This document shows, piece by piece, positions 16,737 through 24,966 of a DNA stretch of 64,000 bases. The notes beneath the pieces were generated by a model, which was given only the letters and a program-made list of their open reading frames with translations, was not told the origin of the DNA and did no database searches. The translations under genes and the position numbers were made by a program. Each line of letters starts with the position of its first letter. The stretch's first letter is position 1. Location of the stretch: assembly GCA_902775565.1 (NCBI GenBank), contig CACYMP010000006.1, forward strand, positions 1-64,000. Direction: 5' to 3'. This DNA comes from Oscillospiraceae bacterium (GTDB taxonomy: Bacteria > Bacillota > Clostridia > Saccharofermentanales > Saccharofermentanaceae).

Positions 16737-16772
16737 AAAGGACCTGCCTCGTTTGTTTGAGACAGGTCCTTT
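16737..16772. terminator. bidirectional terminator between converging operons
   Basis: AAAGGACCTGCCTC (16737-16750) pairs with GAGACAGGTCCTTT (16759-16772) with one mismatch. On the minus strand it is followed by TATTTT and ends the cysK transcript; on the plus strand the T-run is short. Confidence 0.8.
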
Positions 16773-16804
16773 ATGTTGGAAATCCATTTGGCTTTTATGC
16801 TTTA

Positions 16805-17737
16805 TTAATCCTGGAAAAGAGGAGTTGAGAGGTAACGGTCTCCTGTATCAGGGAGAAGCGCTACGATAGTCTTGCCCTTGTTCTCGGGACGCTTTGCGAG
16901 CTCGATCGCAGCCCAGAGAGCTGCACCGGAAGAGATTCCTACGAGTACGCCTTCACTATGACCTAAGAGCTTGCCTGTTGCGAATGCATCGTCATTGGAT
17001 ACGGGGATGACCTCATCGTATACACCTGTGTTGAGGACTTCAGGCACGAAACCGGCGCCGATACCCTGGATCTTATGTGCACCTGCAGTGCCCTTACTCA
17101 GTACGGGAGAGTCAGCGGGCTCGACTGCGACAACCTTTACGGATGTTTTCTGTGACTTAAGATATTCACCTACACCTGTAACTGTTCCGCCTGTGCCTAC
17201 GCCTGCAACGAAGATATCAACTTCGCCGTCTGTGTCTTCCCAGATTTCGGGACCTGTCGTTTCTTTATGTGCTTTAGGATTTGCAGGGTTAACGAACTGA
17301 CCGGCAATGATGCTGTTCGGGATCTCGGCCTGGAGCTCCTCGGCCTTTGCGATAGCACCCTTCATGCCCTTTGAGCCCTCTGTGAGAACGAGCTCTGCAC
17401 CATATGCCTTGATGAGCTGTCTTCTCTCAACGCTCATCGTCTCAGGCATTGTGATGATCAATCTGTAACCTTTGGCTGCTGCTACGGATGCAAGACCGAT
17501 ACCGGTATTACCGCTTGTAGGCTCGATGATGACGCTGCCTTCCTTAAGTCTTCCGGATGCTTCAGCGTCCTCGATGATAGCCTTGGCGATACGGTCCTTT
17601 ACGCTTCCTGCGGGATTGAAGTATTCAAGCTTTGCAACGAGCTTTGCCTCAAGGCCCAGTTCCTTCTCGACATGTGTGAGTTCAAGAAGCGGTGTTTTTC
17701 CGATAAGCTGATCGGCTGACGTATAGATCTTAGTCAT
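16805..17737 (-). CDS. cysK: cysteine synthase (O-acetylserine sulfhydrylase), 310 aa
   Basis: The PLP-binding region NPAGSVKDR has the Schiff-base Lys47, and [11 protein letters not shown] and the phosphate-binding [10 protein letters not shown] loop are intact. It makes cysteine from O-acetylserine and sulfide in the cytosol. AGAAGGAGAATCACC precedes the start. It is the second gene after metY (56 bases apart), so the operon covers both routes of direct sulfhydrylation and is presumably controlled by the leader peptide and terminator upstream of metY. Confidence 0.93.
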   Translation of the reverse strand: MTKIYTSADQLIGKTPLLELTHVEKELGLEAKLVAKLEYFNPAGSVKDRIAKAIIEDAEASGRLKEGSVIIEPTSGNTGIGLASVAAAKGYRLIITMPETMSVERRQLIKAYGAELVLTEGSKGMKGAIAKAEELQAEIPNSIIAGQFVNPANPKAHKETTGPEIWEDTDGEVDIFVAGVGTGGTVTGVGEYLKSQKTSVKVVAVEPADSPVLSKGTAGAHKIQGIGAGFVPEVLNTGVYDEVIPVSNDDAFATGKLLGHSEGVLVGISSGAALWAAIELAKRPENKGKTIVALLPDTGDRYLSTPLFQD

Positions 17738-17793
17738 GGTGATTCTCCTTCTAATTATTTTGTATTAATAATAACAGTTAATTACCGTTATGT

Positions 17794-19077
17794 TCAGATG
17801 GCAGCGAAGCCCTTCTCAAGGTCAGCGATGATGTCATCGATGTGTTCGGTACCGATCGAGAGACGGATCGTGTTCTGATAGATGCCTACATCGCTCAGCT
17901 CTTCCTCGGAAAGCTGTGAGTGTGTTGTGCTTGCGGGATGGATAACAAGGCTCTTAACGTCAGCAACGTTAGCGAGGAGTGAGAAGATCTCGAGGTGATC
18001 GATGAAATCGAATGCTTCCTTCTTGCCGCCCTTAACGTTGAATGTGAAGATGGAGCCGCCGCCGTTGGGGAAGTACTTCTTGAATACTTCGTGATCGGGG
18101 TGATCTGCAAGAGCAGGGTGGAAGACCTTCTCAACCTTCGGATGGTTTGTAAGATACTCGAGGACCTTATTGGTATTCTCGATGTGACGCTCTACGCGGA
18201 GAGAAAGTGTCTCTGTGCCCTGGAGGAGCAGGAATGCTGCGAAAGGTGAGATGGATGAACCGGTGTCACGGAGCAGGATAGCTCTGATGTAGACTGCGAA
18301 TGCTGCCTTGCCTGCTGCTTCTGTGAACTTAACGCCGTGATAGCTGGGGTTGGGTTCGGAGATCCAGGGATACTTGCCGGAAGCTGCCCAGTCGAAGTTG
18401 CCTGAATCAACGATAACGCCGCCCAATGTTGTGCCGTGGCCGCCGATGAACTTTGTTGCGGAATGAACTACGATATCCGCACCGTACTCGATAGGTCTGA
18501 TGAGGTAAGGTGTACCGAATGTATTGTCGATAACGAGCGGGATGCCTGCTGCGTGAGCGATCTTTGCGAGCTCTGCGATATCGGGAATGTCAGATGAAGG
18601 GTTGCCCAGTGTCTCAATGTAGAGAGCCTTTGTGTTGGGTCTGATGGCAGCCTTTACTTCCTCGAGATCGTGGATGTTTACGAATGTTGTCTCGATACCG
18701 AAAAGAGGAAGTGTGTTAGCAAGAAGGTTCTCGGAGCCGCCGTAGATCGTCTTCTGTGCTACGATGTGCTCACCCTTTACTGCGAGTGCTTCGATAACGT
18801 ATGTGATGGCTGCCGCACCGGATGCTACTGCAAGTCCTGCAACGCCGCCTTCAAGTGCTGCGATCCTGTCCTCGAAAACTCCCTGTGTTGAGTTTGTAAG
18901 TCTGCCGTAGATGTTGCCTGCGTCAGCAAGACCGAAACGTGCCTCTGCGTGTGCAGAATTACGGAATACATAAGATGTTGTTGCGTAGATCGGTACTGCT
19001 CTTGCGTCACTTGCGGGATCCGGCTGTTCCTGGCCTACGTGAAGCTGAAGTGTTTCGAATTTATATTTGTTGCTCAT
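17794..19077 (-). CDS. metY: O-acetylhomoserine sulfhydrylase (MetY), 427 aa
   Basis: This is a Cys/Met-metabolism PLP enzyme with VVHSATKFIGGHG (Schiff-base Lys209), and the 427-residue length and internal insertion are typical of MetY rather than the shorter MetB/MetC. It makes homocysteine from O-acetylhomoserine and sulfide. The start at 19077 (MSNKYKFETL) follows GGAGAAAACAACT; the longer in-frame reading from 19173 runs through the attenuator and is not used. It is the first enzyme gene of the metY-cysK operon. Confidence 0.9.
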   Translation of the reverse strand: MSNKYKFETLQLHVGQEQPDPASDARAVPIYATTSYVFRNSAHAEARFGLADAGNIYGRLTNSTQGVFEDRIAALEGGVAGLAVASGAAAITYVIEALAVKGEHIVAQKTIYGGSENLLANTLPLFGIETTFVNIHDLEEVKAAIRPNTKALYIETLGNPSSDIPDIAELAKIAHAAGIPLVIDNTFGTPYLIRPIEYGADIVVHSATKFIGGHGTTLGGVIVDSGNFDWAASGKYPWISEPNPSYHGVKFTEAAGKAAFAVYIRAILLRDTGSSISPFAAFLLLQGTETLSLRVERHIENTNKVLEYLTNHPKVEKVFHPALADHPDHEVFKKYFPNGGGSIFTFNVKGGKKEAFDFIDHLEIFSLLANVADVKSLVIHPASTTHSQLSEEELSDVGIYQNTIRLSIGTEHIDDIIADLEKGFAAI

Positions 19078-19140
19078 AGTTGTTTTCTCCTTTGTTTTGG
19101 CTTTTGGTTTTTGTTTTTTTGGATTCTGTTGGTCTGCAAT

Positions 19141-19168
19141 AAAAAAGGGACCTTTTTGTGTGCCCCTT
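19141..19168 (-). terminator. attenuator terminator in the metY leader
   Basis: Minus-strand arms AAGGGGC (19168-19162) and GTCCCTT (19151-19145) form a 7-bp stem with one G-T wobble and a 10-base loop, followed by TTTTTTATTG. It lies between the leader peptide stop (19199) and the metY start (19077), so it would end transcription before metY unless disrupted. Confidence 0.75.
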
Positions 19169-19241
19169 CTCATCGTTCATTCACTTTTTGTCCCGGATTC
19201 ACATTCGCGTATCCTGATCGTCAGTGTGACAAGAGAAGCAC
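19160..19241 (-). promoter_or_regulatory. candidate antiterminator pairing in the metY leader
   Basis: GTGCTTCTC, inside the leader peptide codons (19241-19233), can pair with GAGAA and GCAC of the segment 19171-19160 (three bulged G). This uses up the ascending arm of the terminator, so the two structures exclude each other. A ribosome stalled early in the peptide would leave GTGCTTCTC free and favour read-through. This is pairing by inspection only. Confidence 0.5.
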
Positions 19242-19327
19242 TTGGTTTTTGTCATGCTACAACAAGGCATCATGCACATGCTGCCCATCTCACACATCTC
19301 CATAGAAGTCTGATAAAACTTTGACAT
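19199..19327 (-). CDS. Met/Cys-rich leader peptide of the metY-cysK operon, 42 aa
   Basis: A 42-codon frame starts at 19327 behind an excellent AAAGGAGGAGC site, 8-9 bases away. It contains 9 Met (including the initiator) and 6 Cys: clusters at residues 9-25 include MEMCEMGSMCMMPCCSM, then Cys30, Cys33 and a Met codon just before the stop. It lies between a consensus promoter and an intrinsic terminator, ahead of the genes that make homocysteine and cysteine. This is the classical layout of a transcription-attenuation leader peptide whose ribosome stalls when charged tRNA-Met or tRNA-Cys is scarce. A small metal-binding protein is a less likely alternative. Confidence 0.75.
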   Translation of the reverse strand: MSKFYQTSMEMCEMGSMCMMPCCSMTKTKCFSCHTDDQDTRM

Positions 19328-19374
19328 CGAGTTGCTCCTCCTTTCTTCGGCTTTCGCCTACCTGTTTAGTGGGT

Positions 19375-19403
19375 AATATACATGACATCGGAACAGATGT
19401 CAA
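19375..19403 (-). promoter_or_regulatory. metY-cysK promoter with palindromic operator
   Basis: On the minus strand TTGACA (19403-19398), a 17-base spacer and TATATT (19380-19375) form a near-perfect sigma-A promoter. A perfect palindrome TGACATC-N6-GATGTCA (19383-19402) overlaps the -35 box and fills most of the spacer, the right place for a repressor. The protein that binds is unknown; the cysteine/methionine context suggests a sulfur regulator. Confidence 0.75.
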
Positions 19404-19430
19404 CCCCTGATTCATATTTTTTTTAGAGCC

Positions 19431-19511
19431 TTGACTTTGTGGGCTTTGCGCGTATTATAGTATTTACCAACCAAAACGGTAGGGAATAGGATAAATGAAC
19501 GGTATTCCGTT
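19431..19511 (+). promoter_or_regulatory. iscS operon promoter with candidate operators
   Basis: TTGACT (19431-19436), 16 bases and TATTAT (19453-19458) form the plus-strand promoter. Just downstream lie TACC-N9-GGTA (19465-19481) and AACGG-TATT-CCGTT (19498-19511), two inverted repeats in the expected start and leader region. Rrf2/IscR regulators usually autorepress by binding such sites, and an Rrf2 gene is third in this operon. Confidence 0.6.
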
Positions 19512-19528
19512 TTAAACAGGAGGAAATA

Positions 19529-20719
19529 ATGATATACGCTGATAACGCGGCAACAACAAAAATGAGCCGTACGGCAATCGAAGCAATGCTCCCTTATATG
19601 GATAAGATATATGGTAATCCCTCAAGCCTTTATTCTTTCGGACAGGATGCGAAAGAAGCATTGGAAGGTGCAAGGGAGAGGATCGCAGCGGTATTGGGCT
19701 GTGAACCCAGGGAGATCACCTTCACATCCGGCGGAAGCGAAGCTGACAACCAGGCTATCTTCTCTGCTGCAAGACAGGGTGAGAAGAAGGGCAAGAAGCA
19801 CATCATCTCAACTGCTTTCGAGCATCACGCTGTTCTTCATACGCTCGAAAAGCTCAAGAAGCAGGGATTTGAGATCACTCTTCTCGATGTTCACAAGAAC
19901 GGCATCGTAACACCCGAACAGGTGGCAGACGCGATCCGCGAGGATACATGCCTTGTAACCATAATGTTTGCGAACAACGAGATAGGAACGATCCAGCCGA
20001 TCGCGGAGATCGGAAAGATCTGCAGAGAAAAGCAGGTCCTTTTCCATACGGACGCAGTACAGGCAGCAGGCCACTTATATGTAAATGTTAAAGAACAGAA
20101 TATCGATATGCTCTCTCTGTCAGCACACAAGTTCCACGGTCCTAAGGGAATCGGCGTGCTCTATGCAAAGAGAGGCATCGTATTGGATAACGTTATCAAC
20201 GGCGGAGCTCAGGAAAGAGGCAAGAGAGCAGGAACGGAGAACATCCCTGCGATCATGGGCATGGCTGCTGCATTAGAGGAAGCATTTGCAAACCTCGATA
20301 AGAACAACGAAAAGCTCATCAGGCTCAGAGACCGACTCATCGAAGGCTTAGACAAGATCCCTTATGGCGAGCTCAACGGCGATCGTAAAAACCGCCTTCC
20401 CGGCAACGTAAACTTCTGCTTTGAAGGAATCGAAGGCGAGTCACTCCTGTTATTGCTCGATGACAAGGGAATATGCGCATCGTCAGGAAGCGCGTGCACA
20501 TCGGGTTCACTCGATCCGAGCCATGTACTGCTCGCGATCGGCAGACCTCATGAGGTAGCTCACGGTTCGCTCAGGCTTTCCATCAATGAGGAAACGACAG
20601 AAGAAGATATTGATTACATGATCAAAGCGGTAACTGATGTAGTCATTTACTTAAGGAACATGTCACCGTTCTGGCGCGATCTGACAACAGGCAAGCGCAC
20701 ACACGTTTTCGCAGAGTAA
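19529..20719 (+). CDS. iscS: cysteine desulfurase (IscS/NifS), 396 aa
   Basis: The protein is a class V aminotransferase fold with [12 protein letters not shown] (Schiff-base Lys201) and the sulfur-carrying Cys323 in [13 protein letters not shown], on the long flexible loop typical of the IscS/NifS class I. It takes sulfur from cysteine as a persulfide for Fe-S cluster and tRNA thiolation. AGGAGG sets the start. It is the first gene of iscS-iscU-rrf2-ttcA and is divergent from metY-cysK, which supplies its substrate. Confidence 0.93.
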   Translation: MIYADNAATTKMSRTAIEAMLPYMDKIYGNPSSLYSFGQDAKEALEGARERIAAVLGCEPREITFTSGGSEADNQAIFSAARQGEKKGKKHIISTAFEHHAVLHTLEKLKKQGFEITLLDVHKNGIVTPEQVADAIREDTCLVTIMFANNEIGTIQPIAEIGKICREKQVLFHTDAVQAAGHLYVNVKEQNIDMLSLSAHKFHGPKGIGVLYAKRGIVLDNVINGGAQERGKRAGTENIPAIMGMAAALEEAFANLDKNNEKLIRLRDRLIEGLDKIPYGELNGDRKNRLPGNVNFCFEGIEGESLLLLLDDKGICASSGSACTSGSLDPSHVLLAIGRPHEVAHGSLRLSINEETTEEDIDYMIKAVTDVVIYLRNMSPFWRDLTTGKRTHVFAE

Positions 20720-20739
20720 AGAAAGGCAAGGTAATTAGT

Positions 20740-21180
20740 ATGGCATTATACAGCGAGAAGGTAATGGACCACTTCAGGAATCCGCGTAACGTAGGCGTTA
20801 TAGAGGACGCTGACGGTGTAGGCGAAGCAGGCAATCCCGTCTGCGGCGACATCATGAAGATATATCTTAAGATAGATAACGACATAATAACCGACGTAAA
20901 GTTTGAGACGTTCGGCTGCGGAAGCGCCATCGCATCAAGCTCTATGGCAACTGAGCTCATTAAGGGCAAGCCCATCAATGAAGCTGCTGCTCTTACAAAC
21001 AAAGCGGTAACAGAGGCTTTGGACGGACTTCCGGCACATAAGCTTCACTGCTCCGTTCTCGCAGAGGAAGCGATAAAGCTTGCGCTGAAGAATTATTTCG
21101 ATAAGAACGGCATCGAATACGACAAGAACGAGTTCCCGGATGAGCCCCATTGCGCACACTGCGGAGAGGGCTGTGACTGA
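20740..21180 (+). CDS. iscU: Fe-S cluster scaffold protein (IscU/NifU N-terminal type), 146 aa
   Basis: The three scaffold cysteines are present: GNPVCGD, TFGCGSAIASS and HKLHCSVLAEEA. The sequence starts YSEKVMDHFRNPRNVG, the usual IscU/NifU opening. It receives sulfur from IscS and iron to build 2Fe-2S/4Fe-4S clusters. A short C-terminal extension carries three more cysteines (HCAHCGEGCD), often seen in clostridial IscU. It lies 20 bases after iscS. Confidence 0.92.
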   Translation: MALYSEKVMDHFRNPRNVGVIEDADGVGEAGNPVCGDIMKIYLKIDNDIITDVKFETFGCGSAIASSSMATELIKGKPINEAAALTNKAVTEALDGLPAHKLHCSVLAEEAIKLALKNYFDKNGIEYDKNEFPDEPHCAHCGEGCD

Positions 21181-21244
21181 GCTTAAAGATTTGAGTTTAA
21201 CCAGACTTTGTGGCAAGATTTGCTTATAAGGACGGTAATATTTC

Positions 21245-21649
21245 ATGATGATCTCAACAAGAGGGCGCTATGCGCTTCGTGTAATAATCGACCTCGCGGA
21301 AAACGCTGATGCGGGACTTATCCCGATGCATGAAGTAGCTAAAAGGCAGGGAATATCGCTCAAATATCTCGAGCGTATCCTGCCTGAACTTGTATCGGGA
21401 CATCTTGTGGAAGGCGTTCACGGCAAAGGCGGCGGATACCGTCTTACCAAAAAGCCTGACGAAATATCAGTTGCCGAGATCTTAAAGCTCACTGAAGGTG
21501 ATATCGCACCGGTGGCATGCCTTGAGGACAACGCCGTAGTCTGCGACAGGATGGAAGACTGCCGCACTCTTCCCGTATGGAAGGGGTTAAACGACCGCAT
21601 CAACGAGTACTTAGAAAGCGTTAAGATCACGGATCTTATGAAGAAATGA
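21245..21649 (+). CDS. Rrf2-family regulator, IscR-like, 134 aa
   Basis: It has a winged HTH with the Rrf2 opening MISTRGRYALRVIIDLA and the wing HGKGGGYRLTK. Three cysteines, Cys92, Cys100 and Cys106, fall where IscR holds its 2Fe-2S cluster, so it probably senses cluster supply and represses the iscS promoter. Cysteine-responsive CymR-like regulators are in the same family but lack these cysteines. Two Met codons are adjacent (21245 and 21248). The stop overlaps the next start. Confidence 0.85.
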   Translation: MMISTRGRYALRVIIDLAENADAGLIPMHEVAKRQGISLKYLERILPELVSGHLVEGVHGKGGGYRLTKKPDEISVAEILKLTEGDIAPVACLEDNAVVCDRMEDCRTLPVWKGLNDRINEYLESVKITDLMKK

Positions 21650-22473
21650 GTCCCGCCATGGATGCAGGACTGATTGAAAACGATCTTCGCAAAGACAAGG
21701 TCTTTCACGATAAGCTTTTCTCAAGATTTACAAAAGGAATACGGACGTACAGTATGCTGTCGCCCGGAGACAAGGTAGCCGTCTGCATTTCGGGCGGCAA
21801 GGATTCCATGCTCATGGCAAAGCTTTTCCAGGAGCTCAAGCGCCACGACAAGTTCCCTTTTGAACTTGTTTATCTCGTAATGGATCCCGGATACAGCAAA
21901 GAGGTCAGGTCTCAGATAGAAGACAACGCAAAGCTTCTGGATATTCCCGTTACTTTCTTTGAGACAAAGCTTTTCGACGTGGTATCGGAAAACGGGAAAA
22001 GCCCGTGCTTTCTGTGTGCGAGGATGAGGCGCGGCGTGCTTTACAAAAAGGCGAAAGAACTCGGATGCAACAAGATAGCTTTAGGCCACCATTACGATGA
22101 CGTTATCGAGACGACGCTGATGAGCATGCTCTGGAGCGGACATGTGGAGACCATGATGCCCAAGCTTCACAGCAAGAACTATGAAGGCATGGAGCTGATA
22201 AGGCCGATGTATTACATCAGGGAAGAAGACATCGAAGCCTGGCGTGACAGGTATGATCTTAAGTTCGCCGACTGCGCCTGCAGCGTCACGGACAGCAGGA
22301 ACGAGGAGTTCTCATCGAAACGCAAAGAGACAAAAGAGCTCATTAAAGAACTAAAGAAGACCAATCCTGAAGTCGAAGCGAACATAATGAGCAGCATGGA
22401 AAACGTTTTCCTGGATAGTGTCATTTCCTATACAAAAGACGGGGTCTTCCACAGTTTCATGGATGAGTATTAA
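21646..22473 (+). CDS. TtcA-like tRNA thiolase / PP-loop ATPase, 275 aa
   Basis: The PP-loop SGGKDS (about residue 47) activates the substrate with ATP, and CFLCARMRR gives the CxxC pair that with a later Cys holds a 4Fe-4S cluster in TtcA proteins. TtcA makes 2-thiocytidine-32 in tRNA. Its place after iscS and iscU fits, since both sulfur and cluster come from that pathway. It could equally be another TtcA/TtuA-type thiolase. The ATG at 21646 overlaps the regulator stop; an in-frame ATG at 21658 is also possible. Confidence 0.8.
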   Translation: MSPAMDAGLIENDLRKDKVFHDKLFSRFTKGIRTYSMLSPGDKVAVCISGGKDSMLMAKLFQELKRHDKFPFELVYLVMDPGYSKEVRSQIEDNAKLLDIPVTFFETKLFDVVSENGKSPCFLCARMRRGVLYKKAKELGCNKIALGHHYDDVIETTLMSMLWSGHVETMMPKLHSKNYEGMELIRPMYYIREEDIEAWRDRYDLKFADCACSVTDSRNEEFSSKRKETKELIKELKKTNPEVEANIMSSMENVFLDSVISYTKDGVFHSFMDEY

Positions 22474-22532
22474 TTCTGCCCCGATTTTTCACAAATAACA
22501 AGATAATCAGAAACTTCTCGTAAAATTCCTTT

Positions 22533-22540
22533 GATATAAT
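22533..22540 (+). promoter_or_regulatory. extended -10 promoter of the 4Fe-4S AKR gene
   Basis: TGATATAAT (TG-N-type extended -10, TATAAT at 22535-22540) lies 29 bases before the start at 22570. There is no good -35 box. Confidence 0.5.
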
Positions 22541-22569
22541 TTTTGAATAATCCCAAGGGAGGTACTGCT

Positions 22570-23700
22570 ATGAGTATTGATCTTTCAAAGATGCCCAAGA
22601 TAGGTTTCGGCCTTATGAGACTGCCGGAGACTGACGGTAAGATCGACATCGATAAGGTCTGCAAAATGGTCGACGGCTATATCAATGCCGGATTCACCTA
22701 TTTCGATACCGCATATGTCTATCACGGCGGCAACTCCGAGAAGGCCGTCAAGGAAGCTATCGTAAAGAGATATCCCAGGGATTCTTTTACACTTGCGACG
22801 AAGCTCCCCGCATGGTGCATTCACTCATTTGAAGACAGGGATAAGATCTTCACTGAGCAGCTCGAAAGATGCGGCGTTGATTTCTTCGATTTCTACCTCC
22901 TTCACAGCATCGAGGACGGAAATAACTACGATACATATGAGAAGTACGACTGCTTCAACTGGGGCATAAAGAAAAGAGAAGATGGCAAGATAAAGCACCT
23001 GGGATTCTCCTATCACGGCACTCCCGAGCTTCTCGTAAAGGTATTGGACAAGCACCCCGAGATCGAGTTCGTACAGATTCAGCTCAACTATGCTGACTGG
23101 GACAACAAGATCGTTCATTCGGGCGAACTCTATCAGATCCTTGCAGACAGGAATATCCCGATCATCGTAATGGAGCCCTGCAAGGGCGGCAAGCTCGCAA
23201 ATCACGACGACGAATGCCAGGCTATCCTCAAGGGCGTGCGTCCCGACAAGTCCATCGCTTCATGGGCGTTCCGTTATGTAGGAAGCCTTCCCGGAGTTAC
23301 GACCATCTTAAGCGGCATGTCCACACAGGAGCAGCTTGAAGATAACATGAATACATTTAAGGATTTCGAGCCGCTTTCCGATGAGGAAAAGGAAGCCATC
23401 GAGAAGGTCAAGGAAGTCATGTTCAGGATCGAGCTTGTCGGATGCACCGCATGCAGATACTGTGTTGAAGGGTGCCCGATGAAGATCGCAATTCCCGATG
23501 TCATCAGTGCGGTCAACACAAAGCGCAAATTCCCTGACGATATCAGACCTAATTTCTTCTACGGTGGTCTTGTTGAAAGAGACGGCAACGGCAAAGCTTC
23601 CGCATGCATCGGCTGCGGCCAGTGCGAAGGCGTATGCCCCCAGCACCTTCCGATCATCAGCATAATGCAGGAAGCTGCACAGAAGTTCGAGAGCAAGTAA
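22570..23700 (+). CDS. aldo/keto reductase with C-terminal double 4Fe-4S domain, 376 aa
   Basis: Residues 1-280 form an AKR barrel: GFGLMRLP opening, FDTAYVYHGG with the catalytic Asp/Tyr, and YLLHS. The C-terminal 90 residues add two ferredoxin-like cysteine sets, CTACRYCVEGCP and CIGCGQCEGVCP, so electrons may pass from or to ferredoxin. Such AKR-ferredoxin fusions are common in clostridia; the substrate is unknown. GGGAGGTACTGCT sets the start at 22570. It is a single-gene unit between a promoter and a strong terminator. Confidence 0.85.
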   Translation: MSIDLSKMPKIGFGLMRLPETDGKIDIDKVCKMVDGYINAGFTYFDTAYVYHGGNSEKAVKEAIVKRYPRDSFTLATKLPAWCIHSFEDRDKIFTEQLERCGVDFFDFYLLHSIEDGNNYDTYEKYDCFNWGIKKREDGKIKHLGFSYHGTPELLVKVLDKHPEIEFVQIQLNYADWDNKIVHSGELYQILADRNIPIIVMEPCKGGKLANHDDECQAILKGVRPDKSIASWAFRYVGSLPGVTTILSGMSTQEQLEDNMNTFKDFEPLSDEEKEAIEKVKEVMFRIELVGCTACRYCVEGCPMKIAIPDVISAVNTKRKFPDDIRPNFFYGGLVERDGNGKASACIGCGQCEGVCPQHLPIISIMQEAAQKFESK

Positions 23701-23726
23701 ACTTAAACTGCAATTTAATGATCAAT

Positions 23727-23762
23727 ATCCGGCGGTTCATGTAAGAGCCGCCGGATTTGTTA
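23727..23762 (+). terminator. intrinsic terminator after the AKR gene
   Basis: ATCCGGCGG (23727-23735) and CCGCCGGAT (23748-23756) form a perfect 9-bp stem followed by TTGTTA. Confidence 0.8.
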
Positions 23763-23837
23763 TAGATTGAGACATGAAGTAATGTCCGAAATCTGATATA
23801 AAAGCCGCCTATACGCCAAACAAATAACACATTCCGG

Positions 23838-23890
23838 TTGACACAAGGGTATTAGCATAGGATAATCAATTTAGCAAAAGTGAATTTTGC
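23838..23890 (+). promoter_or_regulatory. peroxide operon promoter and operator
   Basis: TTGACA (23838-23843), 17 bases and GATAAT (23861-23866) form a strong sigma-A promoter. Just downstream GCAAAA-N5-TTTTGC (23874-23890) is a perfect inverted repeat, placed to act as an operator for the MarR/OhrR-type protein encoded next. Confidence 0.7.
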
Positions 23891-23917
23891 AAAAGTAAAC
23901 GAAAGGCGACGGACGGT

Positions 23918-24373
23918 ATGAAGAATGATAAGAAATACGATTCTCTTAAGCTGGATAATCAGGTATGCTTTCCTCTTTACGCTTGCTCGAAGGAGCTGGT
24001 AAACCAGTACAATCCTTACCTTAAGAAGCTTTGTCTTACGTACACCCAGTACATTGTAATGATGGTGATGTGGGAGCATAAGAGCGTCTCATCAAGAGAT
24101 CTTGCGTGCAAACTCCATCTCGATTACGGAACCCTTACCCCCGTCCTCAAGAGACTCGAAAGCTCCGGTTATGTAACCAAGGAGAGGGACCCCAAAGACG
24201 AAAGGCTCCTGATAGTCAGGATCACACGAAAAGGTGAAGATCTGAAGGAAGAAGCCGTCAAGATCCCACCCTGTATCGCAGGATGCGTAGGGCTCACCCC
24301 GGAAGAGTTCAAGACGCTGTATGAATTAACCTATAAGGCGCTCGCGAACATGGAAAACGCAAATTGCAAATAA
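23918..24373 (+). CDS. OhrR-like MarR-family peroxide sensor, 151 aa
   Basis: The sequence LKLDNQVCFPLYACSKE places Cys17 where OhrR has its peroxide-sensing cysteine, and YTQYIVMMVMWE and the wing (ERDPKDERLLIV) match the OhrR branch of MarR regulators. Cys119 or Cys123 could be the second cysteine of the two-Cys OhrR type. Oxidation would release it from the palindrome in its own promoter and induce the peroxidase genes that follow. No ohr gene is present; two glutathione-peroxidase-type genes take that place. Confidence 0.85.
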   Translation: MKNDKKYDSLKLDNQVCFPLYACSKELVNQYNPYLKKLCLTYTQYIVMMVMWEHKSVSSRDLACKLHLDYGTLTPVLKRLESSGYVTKERDPKDERLLIVRITRKGEDLKEEAVKIPPCIAGCVGLTPEEFKTLYELTYKALANMENANCK

Positions 24374-24411
24374 ACAAAACAACAAACCAATAAACGAAGG
24401 AGGCGCAAAAC

Positions 24412-24951
24412 ATGATCTACGATTACGAGTTAAAGACGCGTACAGGCGAGATGCTCAAGCTTTCAGAATTAAAGGGAAAGGTGATCCTTATCGTCAACAC
24501 CGCAACAGGATGCGGCTTCACACCCCAGTATGAACCCATCGAGCAACTCTACAGAGATTACCACGACCAGGGCCTCGAGATTTTGGATATTCCCTGCAAC
24601 CAGTTCGGCGGACAGGCTCCCGGAACCGATGACGAGATCCATGAGTTCTGCACAATGCATTTCAACACGACATTCCCTCAGATGAAGAAGGCTGACGTAA
24701 ACGGTGAAAACGAGCTTCCTCTTTATACATACCTCAAGTCTGAGAAGGGATTTGAAGGATTCGATGAGCACGAGCTCAAAGCACTCCTCGAGCAGATGTT
24801 CTCACAGGCAGATCCCGAGTGGGACAAAAAGCCTGACATCAAGTGGAACTTCACAAAGTTCTTAGTAGACAGGGAAGGCAACGTTGTTGCAAGATTTGAG
24901 CCCACAGCTGACATGAAGAAGGTAGAAGAGTGCATCAAGGCACTGCTGTAA
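24412..24951 (+). CDS. glutathione-peroxidase-family thiol peroxidase, 179 aa
   Basis: The catalytic motif NTATGCGFTPQY has Cys34 (a Cys, not selenocysteine), with PCNQFGGQAPG and WNFTKF supplying the conserved Gln/Asn/Trp. Bacterial members mostly use thioredoxin to reduce hydroperoxides. An insertion of about 20 residues before WNFTKF makes it longer than its neighbour. AAGGAGG sets the start. It is the first of two tandem copies controlled with the OhrR-like gene. Confidence 0.88.
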   Translation: MIYDYELKTRTGEMLKLSELKGKVILIVNTATGCGFTPQYEPIEQLYRDYHDQGLEILDIPCNQFGGQAPGTDDEIHEFCTMHFNTTFPQMKKADVNGENELPLYTYLKSEKGFEGFDEHELKALLEQMFSQADPEWDKKPDIKWNFTKFLVDREGNVVARFEPTADMKKVEECIKALL

Positions 24952-24966
24952 TTCGGAGGTAAATAT

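Noticed and set aside
19067..19324. 85-codon plus-strand frame across the metY leader
   Set aside because: It runs antisense to the promoter, leader peptide and attenuator, has no ribosome site and has a composition unlike the other proteins.
19078..19380. SAM riboswitch or T-box before metY
   Set aside because: No GGTGGTACCGCG-type T-box sequence or SAM-riboswitch core was found; the small Met/Cys-rich frame and terminator account for the region.
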